A stretch of DNA of 64,000 bases from Limnephilus marmoratus (GCA_917880885.1 OU862928.1:38242962-38306961); one strand, 5' to 3'; shown: positions 10,751 to 22,680, counted from the stretch's first letter. Translations and numbers: made by a program. Notes: generated by a model from the letters alone, not told the origin.

Positions 10751-10775
10751 TTTTTTTTTTTTTACAGTGAATACC

Positions 10776-10990
10776 GCACAAGAATCTCAACTGCTCGGGA
10801 GCCAGTGAGACTATGGCATCCCCAATTAGGGTATGTTGTGAGGCTGAAGGTAGTGGGAAGGGGAAGGAGGTGGGGACGAGGAAGGTTGGGAAGTACCTGG
10901 CTATTCAGATCTGGTCACCAAACACGGCTAACGCCATTTCAAGCAACGTTTTAATTCTGAATGGTGGTCTTACACCAGGGCGATACTGAT
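10776..10990 (+). repeat. dispersed repeat D, copy 1
   Basis: It matches 51,650-51,865 with shared GAGGAAGGTTGGGAAGTACC, TATTCAGA.CTGGTCACC, AACACGGCTAA and TTCTGAATGGTGG blocks. The family is unidentified. This copy directly abuts a SINE. Confidence 0.6.
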
Positions 10991-11086
10991 AGTATCTTCC
11001 ACTCTGGAACATGCCGCAAATATACTATATATTATTTTAAATGAATTAATTGTGAAATAACACAAATTAATCAAATAAAATTTATT

Positions 11087-11162
11087 TGCGCATGCCGGGT
11101 TCGAACCCGCGACCTCCGGATTGTGAGTCAAGAGTCTTACCCACTGGACTACGGAGGTCGTC
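11087..11162 (-). repeat. tRNA-derived SINE head
   Basis: On the minus strand a tRNA-like order is present: GACCTCCGTAGTCCAGTGGG (A-box region), a loop CTCACAA (anticodon position CAC), then GGGTTCGAACCC (T arm with a perfect B box). The acceptor ends do not pair and the anticodon stem has a mismatch, so it is not a working tRNA. An AT-rich tail follows. It is most likely a SINE. Confidence 0.7.
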
Positions 11163-11700
11163 GAATACATCTAATGCTAATTCTACATGGATGACTTTAG
11201 AGAACTAGTAGGTATAACAATTCATATACTTACGAGCAATATTATATTGTTAGTTATAATGATTGTTTATCATTATCTATTGTCCTCAGTCCTGTGCCAA
11301 AACAGCACTGTTATTGTTCATTTTGTTCTCTTGGCATTGCTTTGTACATACTGCATATTGCTTGTTTCATATTATTTTATCAATGTTTTGTAAAGGAAAA
11401 ATATAGGATAAAAAAGGCAACAAAAATTGGATAAAATTTCGTCCGATACGTCCCTTTATATCCTTATAAGATGTCAAAAGAAATAAGACACAAAACGTTG
11501 AAATGATGTATTTGTATTTATCACAAAATTGACGCTATTATTCAAATTTAACATAATCACCAGAAACACGATAACCACAAAAATAGTAGGTAATTATAAC
11601 TTTGGGATAAAACAATCATTCTTACACTTTTTGACATTGAGCGCTTTTATTATTTCCGTGACGATTCATCGTTACGGTACCGTGACGGCATACAAAAGGC
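11163..11700. other. unassigned interval
   Basis: AT-rich. A hydrophobic 68-codon frame at 11,187-11,393 has no recognisable family and is probably chance. Confidence 0.4.
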
Positions 11701-12165
11701 AATAAACATATAATATATAATACATTAACAATGATATACAAACTTAAAAATAATATCCCAAGTTATCTGCAGAGTAATATATTATGTGTTTCATGAAAAT
11801 GTTCACAATTATCCTACGAGAAGACGCGGAGACTTTAGGCTTCCCAAAACTAAACTTTCGTGCACACAAAATATCGCGTTTTATAAAGGGCAAAAACTTT
11901 ATAACAGCCTGCCGAATGCCGTAAAGGAAGCTTAGCACTTTTCGTAGGATATGTGCATTATACAGGGTGTTAAGGGACGTACTTGACTTACTTTAACCAG
12001 TGATTCCTGACATTATTTGGAGTAAAAAATGTAAATGTAAACGTGCACACAAAATAGCGCGTTTTATAAAGGGCAAAAACTTTATAACAGCCTGCCGAAT
12101 GCCGTAAAGGAAGCCTCAAGACTTAGCATTTTTCGTAGGATATGTGCATTTATACGTAAAGAATG
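11701..12165 (+). pseudogene. LINE C-terminal end, partly duplicated
   Basis: The plus-strand translation around 11,800-11,935 reads NYPTRRRGDFRLPKTKL, then FYKGQKLYNSLPNAVKEA. This is the familiar last block of Jockey/I-type LINE proteins (TR..DFRLP..., YNSLP..IK). The part from CACACAAAAT through CCGTAAAGGAAG is repeated at 12,048-12,112. The two copies are separated by about 75 bp that begin TACAGGGTGT, the end sequence of a mariner-type MITE. Confidence 0.6.
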
Positions 12166-12179
12166 TTTTTTTATTTGTA

Positions 12180-13984
12180 ACAATCTTACCAATATTATTT
12201 TAGTCAGAGTTATCTGTTTTCCTTAAAATGTATTTTTGTGTAGTAATTTTTTTCCCTCTTAAAATGTATTTGTAAAAATGTAACTGTATATATAAATTGT
12301 ATTTGTATATATTTTCTTACTAGAGGTATGAAAATTTTTTGCGAACATCTAAATAAATATTCAAAAACAAAACAAAAAATACGTTCCTCGTCGCTATAAT
12401 GCTGCAGCTCTTTCAAAAGATGAGATACACAATGTACGTAGATATGTTGACTCCGAAGGAAAAAAAGTCATCATTTACTTGCCATCTTTCTCACACACCG
12501 CACCGTGACGTCTTCGTAGACCCTACAATACTATAGGTCTCGCAAGTTAAGTTGACTTCATCACAGTACTCACACAGATGCAAAACTTTCATACAGCGGG
12601 TTTCGTTTTAGGCTTTTAACAAAAAAAGCAATTAATAATTATTTCACAATTGAGAATTCGAATCCAAAGCGTGTTTTAATCGGTAACATAAAACTAATGT
12701 TGTTTTACAACATTTTTATAGAAATACTGAAGATTTAGGAAGAAAAATAAGTTTATTAACTAAATGTGATATTCAGGATTGAAATCAAATGGGTATTCAT
12801 AGCTAACAACAAGGTTTAAAAAAATATTGTGTTATTTAAAAAGATTAATTTATTATAATATTCATACTTATGTAGATAATATTTTATAAAGTAAATAATC
12901 TACAAGCCGCCACATGCCGCTACACGTTTAATAGGCATAGATTTTGAAAAGTAAACGACTGTTAAACTTAATTACCAAAAGAAACATCGGTTTCGGTCGG
13001 GAGAGTTAGAAAAATATGCATTAAAATTGGGTTTTCAAAGTTAAAAATTTCCCATATAAAATCTCCATTGCCGCCATTTTTTTGTACGGATTTGACATTT
13101 GTAAAGTTTCTTTTAAAACTCAATACGCATGAATTACTTGGTTTACCTAAACCTAATTTTGAAACTAATGTTGAAATGAAGTGTGGTTTCCAAAATCTGT
13201 GCTTAAAAATTTGGCTGCTTATGGATAATTTATTTTTTATAATTATGTGTTAGCAATCATCAGCAACAGTAATTATTTAATTATGTACCAGTCATCATCA
13301 GCAACTATCTATACGTATATTATCTAAAATATAACAGATTACTAACACAAAGCTACAAAAGATTAAATGTTGAATAGGTACTAGTCTGTAATACTCCAGT
13401 TGCCTTAGACGTCAAATCATACAAGTCATTTATGCTTAAAAGTTGACCACCGTTTTTTTTCATTATGAATAAGTAAAATAATTAAACATACGGAATAAAA
13501 TTTCATGATTTGGTCCATTCAGTGATTTGCCACGTTCCGTTTCGTAACAGGACTCCATGATATCGTAATAAATATTAAACTTGCACACTTTACAAACACT
13601 ATTTATTATTTCAAATTTATAAATTTGTCATTATTTGTCACTTGCGAAATGTAAGTGCACGTATGTTTAAATCAAATTACGAACCGAATGAATAGGACAT
13701 CCTGTAAGTACAGCCTTAAAAGGTTGTCGTTAAACTTGCCTCTCTTCTAACTAGTTACAATAAGCGGGCGTAAGCAAGACAGAGAGCCTTATCGGATTTG
13801 TGGGCGTCGCTTTACGTTCACACAGATAGACCAATACTAAGCATTTTTATTGCTTCCAACTTAAAGTGTTTTACCTATACTAGCCGTGACGATAATATTG
13901 AAAGTATGGAATATACTTACGAGGATAATATTGAAGTGTGAGTGAATTCCAAAAATTCAAAACGTCAATGATGCTTTTATTCAA
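12180..13984. other. unassigned AT-rich interval
   Basis: No gene recognised. CGCTATAATGCTGCAGCTC at 12,391-12,409 also occurs, reversed, near 14,225, so part of this belongs to the same MITE-like family. Confidence 0.4.
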
Positions 13985-14250
13985 ACATATAAATGCTGCA
14001 GCTCTTTCTTGCACGCTAAATAACAATAGTCAAAAATGAGACAAGTGGTGAACGTATGTCTGCACCCCCCCCCGCAAAAGGAAACATACAATGATTATCG
14101 TACATCTCCCTCACACGCATAAAGAAAATAAAACGTAATTCCCGTCGCAAAAAAGTAGTACTTAGGAGGAAACAGTCACACGTATTTTGTGTGTCTCGTC
14201 ATCATTTAATATGTAAGAAAGAGCTGCAGCATTATAGCGATAAGGAACGC
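13985..14250. mobile_element. MITE-like inverted repeat
   Basis: ATGCTGCAGCTCTTTCTT near the left end and AAGAAAGAGCTGCAGCAT near the right are inverted copies about 230 bp apart. A related single end lies at 12,391. Target duplication not determined. Confidence 0.45.
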
Positions 14251-14823
14251 AAGTTTATCACCTTTTTTCGTAGTCACGGTAATTATAAAAGCGCACATTG
14301 GGTAACTCCGTGACTCTAATTTTCCAAGTCGTAATTTGGAAATTTTCAGGTGCTTTATGATAAAGTAGCACGAAGATGTTTTGGCATTATTTATTTAATA
14401 CTAATTTGAGACAAGGAAACCACGTCAATGGCGAAAATTTGAGTTCATTATACTTGTGAATGATAATATGGCGTGTCAAATAATTGTTAAATACATTGTT
14501 TAGCAGCTAAAAGCCGATATTCTACTAAAAGGTACATTTAAATCTAAAATTACTGAGTCACAAATCTTTATCGTTATTATATTCTTGTTGTTTTATTTAG
14601 CTTCGAACCCTCGCGACTCTTTACAAAAAAGGTGCATTTTACGTGCCATGTATTCAATGCAAGAAAATGAGAATGTCCATCGTCCTGTTGATTAGCCAGA
14701 CATCTCTGAAAATCTAAATTTGAGTATACTGTTATATCTAATTATGAGCATGCTGTTATATGTAAAAGTGTACCCTCTATCTGGTACAGTTTATTACTCA
14801 TAAACACCAACAGATCAATTATA
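14251..14823. other. unassigned interval
   Basis: No gene, RNA or repeat recognised. Confidence 0.4.
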
Positions 14824-14840
14824 ATGCAAAAAAACTTGCA

Positions 14841-15185
14841 GTGCAGCGCGCGGTATTTGGTCCGACGCCCGGATCACCACCTCACGATCACGATCTCACC
14901 ACCCGGGCAAGAAGACACCCCATTGGCCGAGCTACCCCCACCCCTCCGTCATCGGCCGGCACAACCCCGCCCCAAAGGTTATACAACACCGTGCAGGCCT
15001 ATATGGAGCCAGAGTATCCAGTCTCACCTCCCCAGTACCAAGTCGAGAGAGAGCTCTGGGTCCTCCTCGGAAATCTCTGTCCTACTTGTCGGGAAAACCT
15101 TAACCCAACTAAGAGACCACAAGTCCTCTGTGGAGGTTATTACGCTAAGTGTTTAGCGAGAACGTTAACATTGTTTAAATTCTAA
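14841..15185 (+). CDS. unidentified GC-rich ORF with a CxxC pair
   Basis: The stretch 14,840-15,160 is far more GC-rich than its surroundings and is open in two overlapping frames (14,824-15,156 and 14,841-15,185). The second, 114 codons, has a Pro/Thr-rich first half and then LCPTCRENLNPTKRPQVLCG followed by GYYAKC. That gives two Cys pairs that could bind zinc. The 3' side has AATAAA-type hexamers (15,251). I do not recognise the family. It could be an exon, a processed copy or part of a retroelement. The unusual composition is the main argument that it is not chance. Confidence 0.3.
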   Translation: MQRAVFGPTPGSPPHDHDLTTRARRHPIGRATPTPPSSAGTTPPQRLYNTVQAYMEPEYPVSPPQYQVERELWVLLGNLCPTCRENLNPTKRPQVLCGGYYAKCLARTLTLFKF

Positions 15186-15189
15186 GTGA

Positions 15190-15545
15190 TTTTATTTTGT
15201 GCTACAACTTCCTGTACTCTGTTTTTTACTATAAGCTGTGAACCCTGTAAATAAACTGACCAACGCTGAAAGACTATTTTCTTATAAATACCCTGCCTCA
15301 GCAGTTAATTGAAGAATTTTTTATTGTTTTCTGGGTCACCAATAAGTAGGGTATTTCAAAATGTCATACTGATGTACCGGACCGTTATGCCTCCCGGTGT
15401 AATTGTATAGGATATTTAATATCTATAACACAAACGTGTAATTTTGATTAATGGTGTACATTCGAATTGCATTCCTCATTATCTGACAACTTACTATTTG
15501 GAGATATCTGACTAATCAACTGAACGATTGCGTATAATTTGGTAG
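15190..15545. other. unassigned interval
   Basis: Possible 3' flank of the GC-rich ORF. No other feature recognised. Confidence 0.35.
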
Positions 15546-16008
15546 TCGGGTACGTGTACTGTCGCCCCGGTAACCATTTATTTTATAACCAACACCCATG
15601 CCATAGGTCGCCCCAAGTGGTTTGCTACGTTTGATGATTTAGCAGGGAGGTCCGGGTTCAAGCTGTGAGGTTTGTCTAGATCTTGGCGGCGGATGCGTTT
15701 GTCCACCAACTGCTTGGCGGGCCGGATCGAGACTGGTTGAGGGAGGCCTTTTGAACTCTCCAGCCGGACTCTCGCGACCCATCGCCTTATACTGCAGTGG
15801 GAGTGTGGGGGGGATGGATTCATTCCTCCAACACTCCTGGACACACTGACCACCAGATTCCTGCCCAGCCCTCATACCCTTTTCCTATCTAAAACTTTTT
15901 CTCCTTCCTTCTACTAAAAAGACCCTCCACACAGCATCTCTCTAGCATAGGCCCTCAGGGATGCTTTATTCCTTGTGGCCTTCTGTGTGGAGCTAATGTA
16001 AAAAAAAA
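15546..16008 (+). mobile_element. SINE-C, long form
   Basis: The layout is shared with copies at 36.9, 51.2, 56.3 and 61.3 kb. It has a head with AACACC.ATGCCATAGGTC and a CCGGGTTCAAGC B-box-like block, a middle with GGATCGAGACTGGTTGAG, and a C/T-rich stretch. It ends ACCCTCCACACAGCATC, a hairpin, then TGTGTGGAGCTAATGT and an A-run. The A-tail and tRNA-like head mark it as a retroposed SINE. Confidence 0.7.
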
Positions 16009-16033
16009 CGAGTGTGTTTTAGGCCACACAACT

Positions 16034-16347
16034 GAAGTAAAACTTCTTTAGCTCCAACTATATGATAGAAGAAAATGTGCGCGCGCACTGCTCTCTCTTG
16101 CTCCTACAGTGTCATACAGACAATAGGCCTGCACTGTGTAAAGTAACGTATGAGAGAAAGAAAGAAAGAAAATGTGTAATGCGTAACGTAACGTATGAGA
16201 GAAAGAGAGAAAGAAAATGTGTGCTCGCACCTCTCTCTCTTGCCCCTACAGTAATATACGAAGCGTTCGCCTCGCTTTTCGTAACGCTTTCGTCACGCAT
16301 TCGCCAGCTTATTCCCCAAGTCAAGCGTGCGTAAAGAAGTTTTACTT
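16034..16347. mobile_element. MITE with 16-bp perfect terminal inverted repeats
   Basis: The ends are AAGTAAAACTTCTTTA (16,035-16,050) and TAAAGAAGTTTTACTT (16,332-16,347). The interior contains direct repeats of ACGTATGAGAGAAAG (16,146 and 16,192) and an approximate repeat of AAAATGTGYGCNCGCAC. Similar ends occur in repeat E. No transposase. Target duplication not visible because the right flank is an A-run. Confidence 0.7.
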
Positions 16348-16651
16348 AAAAAAAAAAATAGAATAAACGACGAACTAAAACGATCGTCCATAAATTCATT
16401 GACTAAAAAACACCCGCGTCTAATAGAGATGCATTACTTGGCCAATCTAAATATTTAGGAGAAAAGAACGATGAAATTCCACATTTCGGCCATTTGTAAA
16501 CAACGGTATCAAAAGATCAGGTATATCTTAATTGCAAAGACCTGCTGTTTTTCTCAAACAAGACAATCTCTAGCTATTATCGTCATAATAGACGGACGTG
16601 TTCATAAACTGCGAGAGAAAATAATTAACGAGGTTGTAATACAGAGATTTG
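16348..16651. other. unassigned interval
   Basis: No feature recognised. Confidence 0.35.
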
Positions 16652-16659
16652 GCTATGCG

Positions 16660-17493
16660 TAGGGTTGCCATCCGTCCGGGTTTCCCCGGATTTGTCCTAG
16701 TTTAGAGGGCGTCCGGGGAGCGTCCGGGCGGGGTTTCATTTGATGTCCGGGTTTAAAAAAAAATTTAAAGTATTATAATTTAAAGTCAAACGTACACGTT
16801 TGCCCTGAGGAAGGAACGATCGTTCTGAAACCGGTCGGCTTTAAACAAATATAAAAGTGGTTCAAACAAAGTAACATTGTTTCATTTATCTTTAATTAAA
16901 ATTAAATTCAATTTCCAAGAATACAGCTGCATTGATTTTTACAAATTCCTTTTCAAAAGGGAAGATATTCTAAAAGCTATCGGAAAGAGTGATAAATACA
17001 AAAAAAAAACTGAAAAGTAAAAAAGGCGAGAGGCTGAGGAAAAAGCTTTAATAGCTAGATAATCAAATAATGTACTTTTGAGCGCAATAATTTCTTTTCA
17101 TTTTTGTAGTTAAAGTTATGATTGTTTTTATTACGTAAAAGAAATTTACAATATGGCTGTTGATTAAAACTTTAAAGTGATATAAACGAGTATAATTTTT
17201 GGTTATTTTATGATTAAAAAAAATTAATAATGTAACATACATTACAGTAAGTCTAAACTTTAAAAATGTTCAGTTTTGTTGCTTTTAAGATTTAAGAAGA
17301 GTGAATTTAGTTCATATTATGTTAAGAGATAAATGAAAATAAATAAAAAGGTAATTTATGACATTTTCAATTGTTTTTTATTACACTGACTATTTTTAAA
17401 AAAACCTGTTGACATGTCCGGGTTCTGGGCTCTAAAATCCGGGGTTTTCACGCGTCTTGTCCTGGTTGCCAAATTTAAGATATGGCAACCCTA
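16660..17493. mobile_element. non-autonomous hAT element with 8-bp target duplication
   Basis: Left end TAGGGTTGCCATCC, right end ATATGGCAACCCTA. The flanking GCTATGCG is repeated exactly at 16,652-16,659 and 17,494-17,501. An 8-bp duplication and TAGGGTTGCCA-type ends are characteristic of the hAT superfamily. Both subterminal regions are rich in TCCGGG. No transposase is present. A segment with a hammerhead-like motif (16,803-16,836) lies inside. Confidence 0.85.
16803..16839 (+). ncRNA. hammerhead-like ribozyme motif
   Basis: CTGAGGA, stem II (GAACG/CGTTC), GAAA, then CCGGTC and GGC. Stem III (AC/GT around CG) would be minimal, the cleavage triplet would be GTC, and stem I could form between the upstream GCC and downstream GGC. 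It matches the ordered hammerhead core. Confidence 0.55.
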
Positions 17494-17501
17494 GCTATGC
17501 G

Positions 17502-19489
17502 AGACGCAAAACAGAAATTAAACTGCGCAGTTTTGTAGTGTAACATTTTGGGCGAACCGAACATTAAATGCTTGAAGCTGCTTTGGAAATTGTTGAACTA
17601 ATTCTGTGGTCAATTTATGGAGGCAACCTGGAGCACAGTGAAATTGATAACTTGGTGAGGACATAACCGCGTTTATCGGGGGTTTGCACGAGGGTCACAT
17701 TTTAATTTATTTCGGCCAATTCGTAATTGAATTATCATTTTTATTTCCATGCCTCACAAGGGATGCGAGCTATATATATTTTAGATCAATAAAAACAGTA
17801 CGTTGCCATAATTTTTTTAACGTAAAGTGCCTTTAAAAAATTGTAATACGTTGTACAACTAAAGTTAGCGGTGAAAACCAGATTTTATTTTTCTAGACGA
17901 TGAATTAATAACTTCGGGAAATATTCATTTAGAAACATCTTAAATATTAGTAAAACCTTCTGCATAATTAATTAAAATGAACGCGGCGGAAAGGTCGAAT
18001 CTCTAGGCCTACTAGGGTGAATTCGACCGTCCGTCCGTCCAATACGCCGTGCCGCGGGCGCATATTTGTTTACACGCTTTCTTCACCTACGTCGTTAAGA
18101 TTCCCACATTATTTTTCTTCTTCTTCTTTTCTTTGATACGGTAAATTCGACAGTAGGTACGTCCAATACACGGATCGCGAGTCGCAATTTGTTTACACGG
18201 ATTCTTTACTTAAGTCGTTAAGATTCTGAATATATTTTATGGTATAGTGTCGTTTATCAATATCGGATCGAAAGGCGTAACTTTCGAAGATTTTATATCA
18301 ATGTCCCGAGCACGGTTTCACTATTAACAACCGAACCGATATTGACTTGGAATAAATAAGAAATCGATAAGAGCTGGCAACACTAAAGGTGTTTTCTATG
18401 AATTACCATTCTGAAATGTCAGACGCCCATCAATTACGTAAAAATATTATTAAATTGGCAATGTAGAATTGAAATATAACCTAAATATGCATTGGCAGTC
18501 CGCATTTACTTTTTGACACTAAATTAGTTAATGAGGTCTTTATTCACAACTTGTTATGTGAACCATTTTCGGTTCTCTAAGCCCGAACCTATGAAGCGTC
18601 ATTGGCCAGAACGGATTCAATTCAGCGTGTGTCCGACCTCTTTCAATTGTAAGAGCTTCGTTAGTTCAACTTCGTTCATTAAGAAGCCAGTAATTTTGCA
18701 CGAAGAAGTAAATTTAAAAAAATGTGTATATTGATAGTAAGCCAAAACTTATCTGATACTATGGTGTCCGCGCTAAAATTTATCAATTGATAACAGATTT
18801 AGTCAATATCGTATTGATATAGGATTTTATCGATCATCCGTGCTACATTTTGTCAAATAAAAGTAGAAAACATTCGAGGGCGCCACTGTAGTTCAAATGG
18901 CAATACTAAAAATAAAACCGTGGTGATGATCATTGCCCGGGCTTAAGATCACGTCTCTTTCTGAATATATTTAACTCATTCAGATCTAAAAGTAGTGTAA
19001 CTAAACTCACCATTAATGATTCTTCCTTTCCACCTTCTGTTAAATTCAAATTTATGTTAAATTAAACGAAAGCCCATCACTTTGTAAAACACAATTTAAT
19101 CAAATTAAGTAGATAACGACTTCGATTTAATTTTTTTTTCAAGACCAAAAAAATGTTTTTTTAATTGTGCGTACAGTGTTCTGTATTTTCGGTGACATTG
19201 AACTTTAAAATAATATTTGACAGGTAAATTGGTGTTTCCAGCCTACAAATTTTGTAGTTCCATTTTTTTACATTTTCTACTCTTATTTGACAGACTACTC
19301 CTGGTACTTTCGTTATAACGATGTAAGAATTTTTTAAGGGTGATGATTGATGATGAAAATAAATATCTGCGGTATAAAACGAGATAGAATAACAGTATTG
19401 AACTAAAATAGCTGCGGTTGAGATAATATTGCAAATAATATATTTAGCGACATATTGCGATAAAACCGTTCGAGCATTAACAACGCAAT
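17502..19489. other. unassigned interval, about 2 kb
   Basis: No coding similarity found. Around 18,000-18,190 two related blocks occur (GTGAATTCGACCGTCCGTCC and GTAAATTCGACAGTAGGTAC, each followed by a GTTTACACG..TTC segment). This suggests an old internal duplication. Confidence 0.4.
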
Positions 19490-19492
19490 CAC

Positions 19493-19825
19493 TTGTCATT
19501 ATTACAAAGTCACGAGGAATCTCGTATTGGCAATAAAATTATCGTTAAACAGGGTAGTAACTTTGCTCCTGGAGGTGTTACTTTGACCCACCCCGAAAAA
19601 CATTTCCGCGTTATGTTAACGTGGGGCTATGATAAAGATGACACGCGGAATCTGAGACCGCAAATACAAACAAAAGAACATGAGCGTTTGCGACGAATGA
19701 GGCGCAATTGTCTATCGAACAGTATTAATACCGTAGCGTCTGCGTGGTTGAATTTCAGAACCCAACTACGAGTGCATCTCGGACGCCACGCCATACGTGC
19801 CGCGCCACAAATAACATTTCGTTAA
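19493..19825 (+). pseudogene. unidentified 110-codon ORF at the edge of repeat G
   Basis: The frame reads GSNFAPGGVTLTHPEKHFRV, then MLTWGYDKDDTRN and RLRRMRRNCLSNSINTVASA. I do not recognise the family. The downstream third is shared with the repeat copy at 1,070, so the ORF is probably part of a degraded mobile element, but its class is unknown. Confidence 0.3.
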
Positions 19826-20215
19826 TTTCACACAAAGCTACTGTTATATTACGGTTCAAGAATTCGACACAAGATGTCGCTACTTCCGTCAGCAGGTCAA
19901 ACGGAGACGTCTTCCCCCTAGGTATAACTGCTACGAATTTGTGAATATGTAGCATCTCTCCGGATATTGACGGTAATACATGTTGAATCAAGCGGCTATA
20001 TATTATTACATATGAAGTCATTGCTCTGTCTCGGTTACTTTGTCCCGGTGACTAGCTACAGTTGATCCAAGGAACGGGCTGTTTTGGGAATCAGTTCGTA
20101 TACGATCTATAAAATGGTCACAAGTCACCAACACTAACTGGGCGAAGATGAACCAAAAGCCGCCCGCAGGGCCTAGCAGTATAAACCTGCGGAGAGAGTT
20201 TTTAACAGATAGTTG
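19700..20215 (+). repeat. dispersed repeat G, copy 2
   Basis: Matches 1,040-1,550 block by block; see that entry. This copy has the longer left flank, including the unidentified ORF. Confidence 0.6.
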
Positions 20216-20225
20216 TTTATAGTTA

Positions 20226-20958
20226 GCGCATAATCGGTAAAATAAGTTCGCTGCGGTCTCACAGATCGCGCGCGACCATGAAAGGTTAAAGGGGTGTTCA
20301 GACATCTAATATAACCGCTAGCAGGTATCTGTTGAACCGCGAGCGCTTATGTTTCGGGCTGTTCACACGGCGCAGATAAAATATTTCTTCCTATGGTAGG
20401 AGAGGGGGTCAGTTGAATTAGTGAGCGGCCACGGAGTGCGCATTTTTTGTACTGAATCTATGAACTTGACATCTGTCACCCACCGGTCTTGGCAGCTCCG
20501 TTGAGTGGGGGGCGCTTAACTATTGGCATATCGCCTCAGGAGCGGTTACGGCGTAAGATGTGCATTGTCTATGGTTGATGTGCGCATAAAGCGCTCAGGT
20601 GTGAACGGTCTGAAGGGATTGTATGGAGAGCGATATGTGGCGTGCTATGATCTTTTATATTTATATGCTCGATGTGAACGAGCTCCAAGGAAAAATGTGA
20701 GTAAAAAAAGTTACGTTGGACCAAAATAACCCTGGTTTACAATACATAATTTGAAAACTGTCAAGGTTTAATGCTTATCCGCTATATAATGAATAAAATA
20801 ATAGAAAATGCTGCGATTGTAGCGGATTTCCGATTATCCGAACATTCCAATCATATTGTTATCGCCTGCCAGATATTAAATTTGTTTTACTGTTTTCCGC
20901 TGAGCGACCGGAAAATTAATTCGTTATTATTTGTAAACGCTTCACATCCGACAATACA
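20226..20958. other. unassigned interval
   Basis: Contains GCTGTTCACACGGCGC (20,361) and AGGTGTGAACGGTCTG (20,597), reminiscent of Harbinger subterminal sequence, but no paired ends could be established. Confidence 0.35.
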
Positions 20959-21000
20959 CTAAAGGTAAGGACACACTGGGCCCACGTACGTAATGTACTC
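20959..21000 (+). repeat. Harbinger-like terminal sequence
   Basis: AAGGTAAGGACACACTGGGC matches the left end of the Harbinger element at 4,354. Only this end is seen. Confidence 0.4.
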
Positions 21001-21905
21001 AACGCATTAAGGCTCCAACGAAAATAATTTTCACCAGGGCCTATGTCATCTTTGGGGATGCTGTGTGTAGGCAGGTGAGAAAATTAATGTAAAGTAATGT
21101 ACTCAATAATGTATGAAAAGTAATGTACTCAACGCATTAAGGCCCCAACGAAAATAATTTTCACCAGGGCCTATGTCATCTTTGGGGATGCTGTGTGTAG
21201 GCAGGTCAGAAAATTCTTGGAAGAAAAAGGTATGAGGGGTCTGGGGCCATCATCAAATCCTAGACACCGCCAAATCCTAGACAAACCTCACTAACGGCCG
21301 TTGTTCCCAACTTTTCGATCGATCAATTGAGTCTACCATCAGCTAAGCGATTTGTAAGTATTTTGTTTGTGAATTCTCGTTGTTCCCAAATATTTTATCA
21401 TTGATTATCTTAAGTGACCCCGCCCACTTTGGCCCCGCCCAAAATGGCATCAAAATAAAAACTTTTGATGTTTAATCAATATTAAAGAGTTAAATATTGT
21501 ATTTATTATTAACACACATAATTTCTTTTAAATACTGTTATCCATAAACATTTTTAAACAAATGCATAAAATATATTAAAAATAGTGTCAGCGCGTCGGC
21601 ACCACGTGTCGTTAGCGCCACTCTGTTGATACTTTTTATAACTTTGCTTTGTTCAGTCGAACTTAATCTAAGTGTCCGGCTTCCTTAGATTAAGCGATTC
21701 TTTAGCGATGCTTGTGTGTTGGAAAGAGCGTAGTTGTGCATTTGAGCAGTGTTGAGCCTTGGTTTCGGCTTAGCAGTTGACCAGCAGGATTGGGAACAGC
21801 GGCCGTAAGTCACCAAACGTAGCGAACCACTTGGGGTGACCTATTGCAGAGATGTTGGTTGGCTCACAAACGATTCTCGGGGCGGCGGAACGCTCCCGCC
21901 TCTCA
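21001..21905 (-). mobile_element. SINE-C, diverged, with tandem duplication and a nested MITE
   Basis: The minus-strand SINE-C hairpin (GGGCCTATGTCATCTTTGGG) and flank occur twice with a 130-bp period (21,001 and 21,131). The head (ACGTAGCGAACCACTTGGGG) follows at 21,817 after a 511-bp MITE. The end GGGGCGGCGG..GCTCCCGCCTC completes the SINE. Confidence 0.6.
21295..21805. mobile_element. MITE with TAA target duplication, inside SINE-C
   Basis: Ends CGGCCGTTGTTCCCAA (left) and, read inward from the right, CGGCCGCTGTTCCCAA. TAA lies on each side (21,292-21,294 and 21,806-21,808). A 3-bp TAA duplication fits PIF/Harbinger. The TAA belongs to the SINE sequence CTAAGTCACC, so the MITE is the younger insertion. 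Inside, CCCGCCCACTTTGGCCCCGC is unusually GC-rich. No transposase. Confidence 0.75.
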
Positions 21906-22368
21906 AATTGTTTAGGACTGTAGGGTTATTAATTAATTTAAAACATTTAGTTAATTTTAGAAACTATGGCTTAGTAGTTTTTAGAAACCCGCCCTGAATC
22001 ACACATACACAAAAAGCGGGAAAACTGAAAAACACAATAAATTTTAAAATGCATAAATCAACAATGGAAGAAAATAATATAGGTACAGCCATAAACAAGC
22101 GCAAAATTAATGGCGTTTTGTGTAAATAGCAGTGATGTTAAATATTGTACCTATGCAACACCATGTTTATTTAACAGACTGAGTTTTACAGATCATCCAC
22201 AAATAAAAACTCACATACATAATATATAATACAAAGAAGACACATAACAGATGAATAAGGAAACAAATAAAAGACACACGAAGTAAAATAACAGAAGACA
22301 ATATGAACAGGCAAATACAAAGATATTTCGAAATAAAAACAGTGTACATAAAATAGTGGTAGAATTTA
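21906..22368. other. unassigned interval
   Basis: AT-rich, no feature recognised. Confidence 0.4.
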
Positions 22369-22379
22369 TTGATCCGAAC

Positions 22380-22680
22380 AAGTCTTATAGGGGGGCAATT
22401 TAAATTTGTGTCACAGTTTGTGTCTCATAGACTCTTCCAGTCCATTCTATTTTTTGTACGATCAGGAGTACCACAAGGCTCTAATTTAGGCCCACTCCTT
22501 TTTTCCAAAATTATTAATGACATTTCAGCAGCAATTCTACGTTCCTCTCTTTGCTGATGACCTAAAACTATTCTCAGAAATTCTAACATTAAAACACCAA
22601 GAATGTTAATAGATATGACTGGGATAAGCCAAATAGTTCTTGGAAACCGGCACTTGATTGGTTCACCAAAACTAAACAAC
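22380..22680 (+). pseudogene. LINE reverse transcriptase fragment with motif B and FADD box
   Basis: The frame reads FFVRSGVPQGSNLGPLLF then KIINDISA, the conserved SG.PQGS.LGPLLF..(I/Y)IND block. One frameshift later comes YVPLFADDLKLFSEI, which carries the catalytic FADD. This order is diagnostic of Jockey/CR1-type LINE reverse transcriptases. The frameshift and a stop mark it as dead. Confidence 0.8.

Noticed and set aside
10970..11170. 66-codon frame with WVRLLTHNPEVAGSNPACA
   Set aside because: This is a translated tRNA-derived SINE head, a common false protein in databases.
20320..20612. Harbinger-like MITE
   Set aside because: GTTCACAC and GCGCTT words occur at both sides but in an order that does not give terminal inverted repeats.
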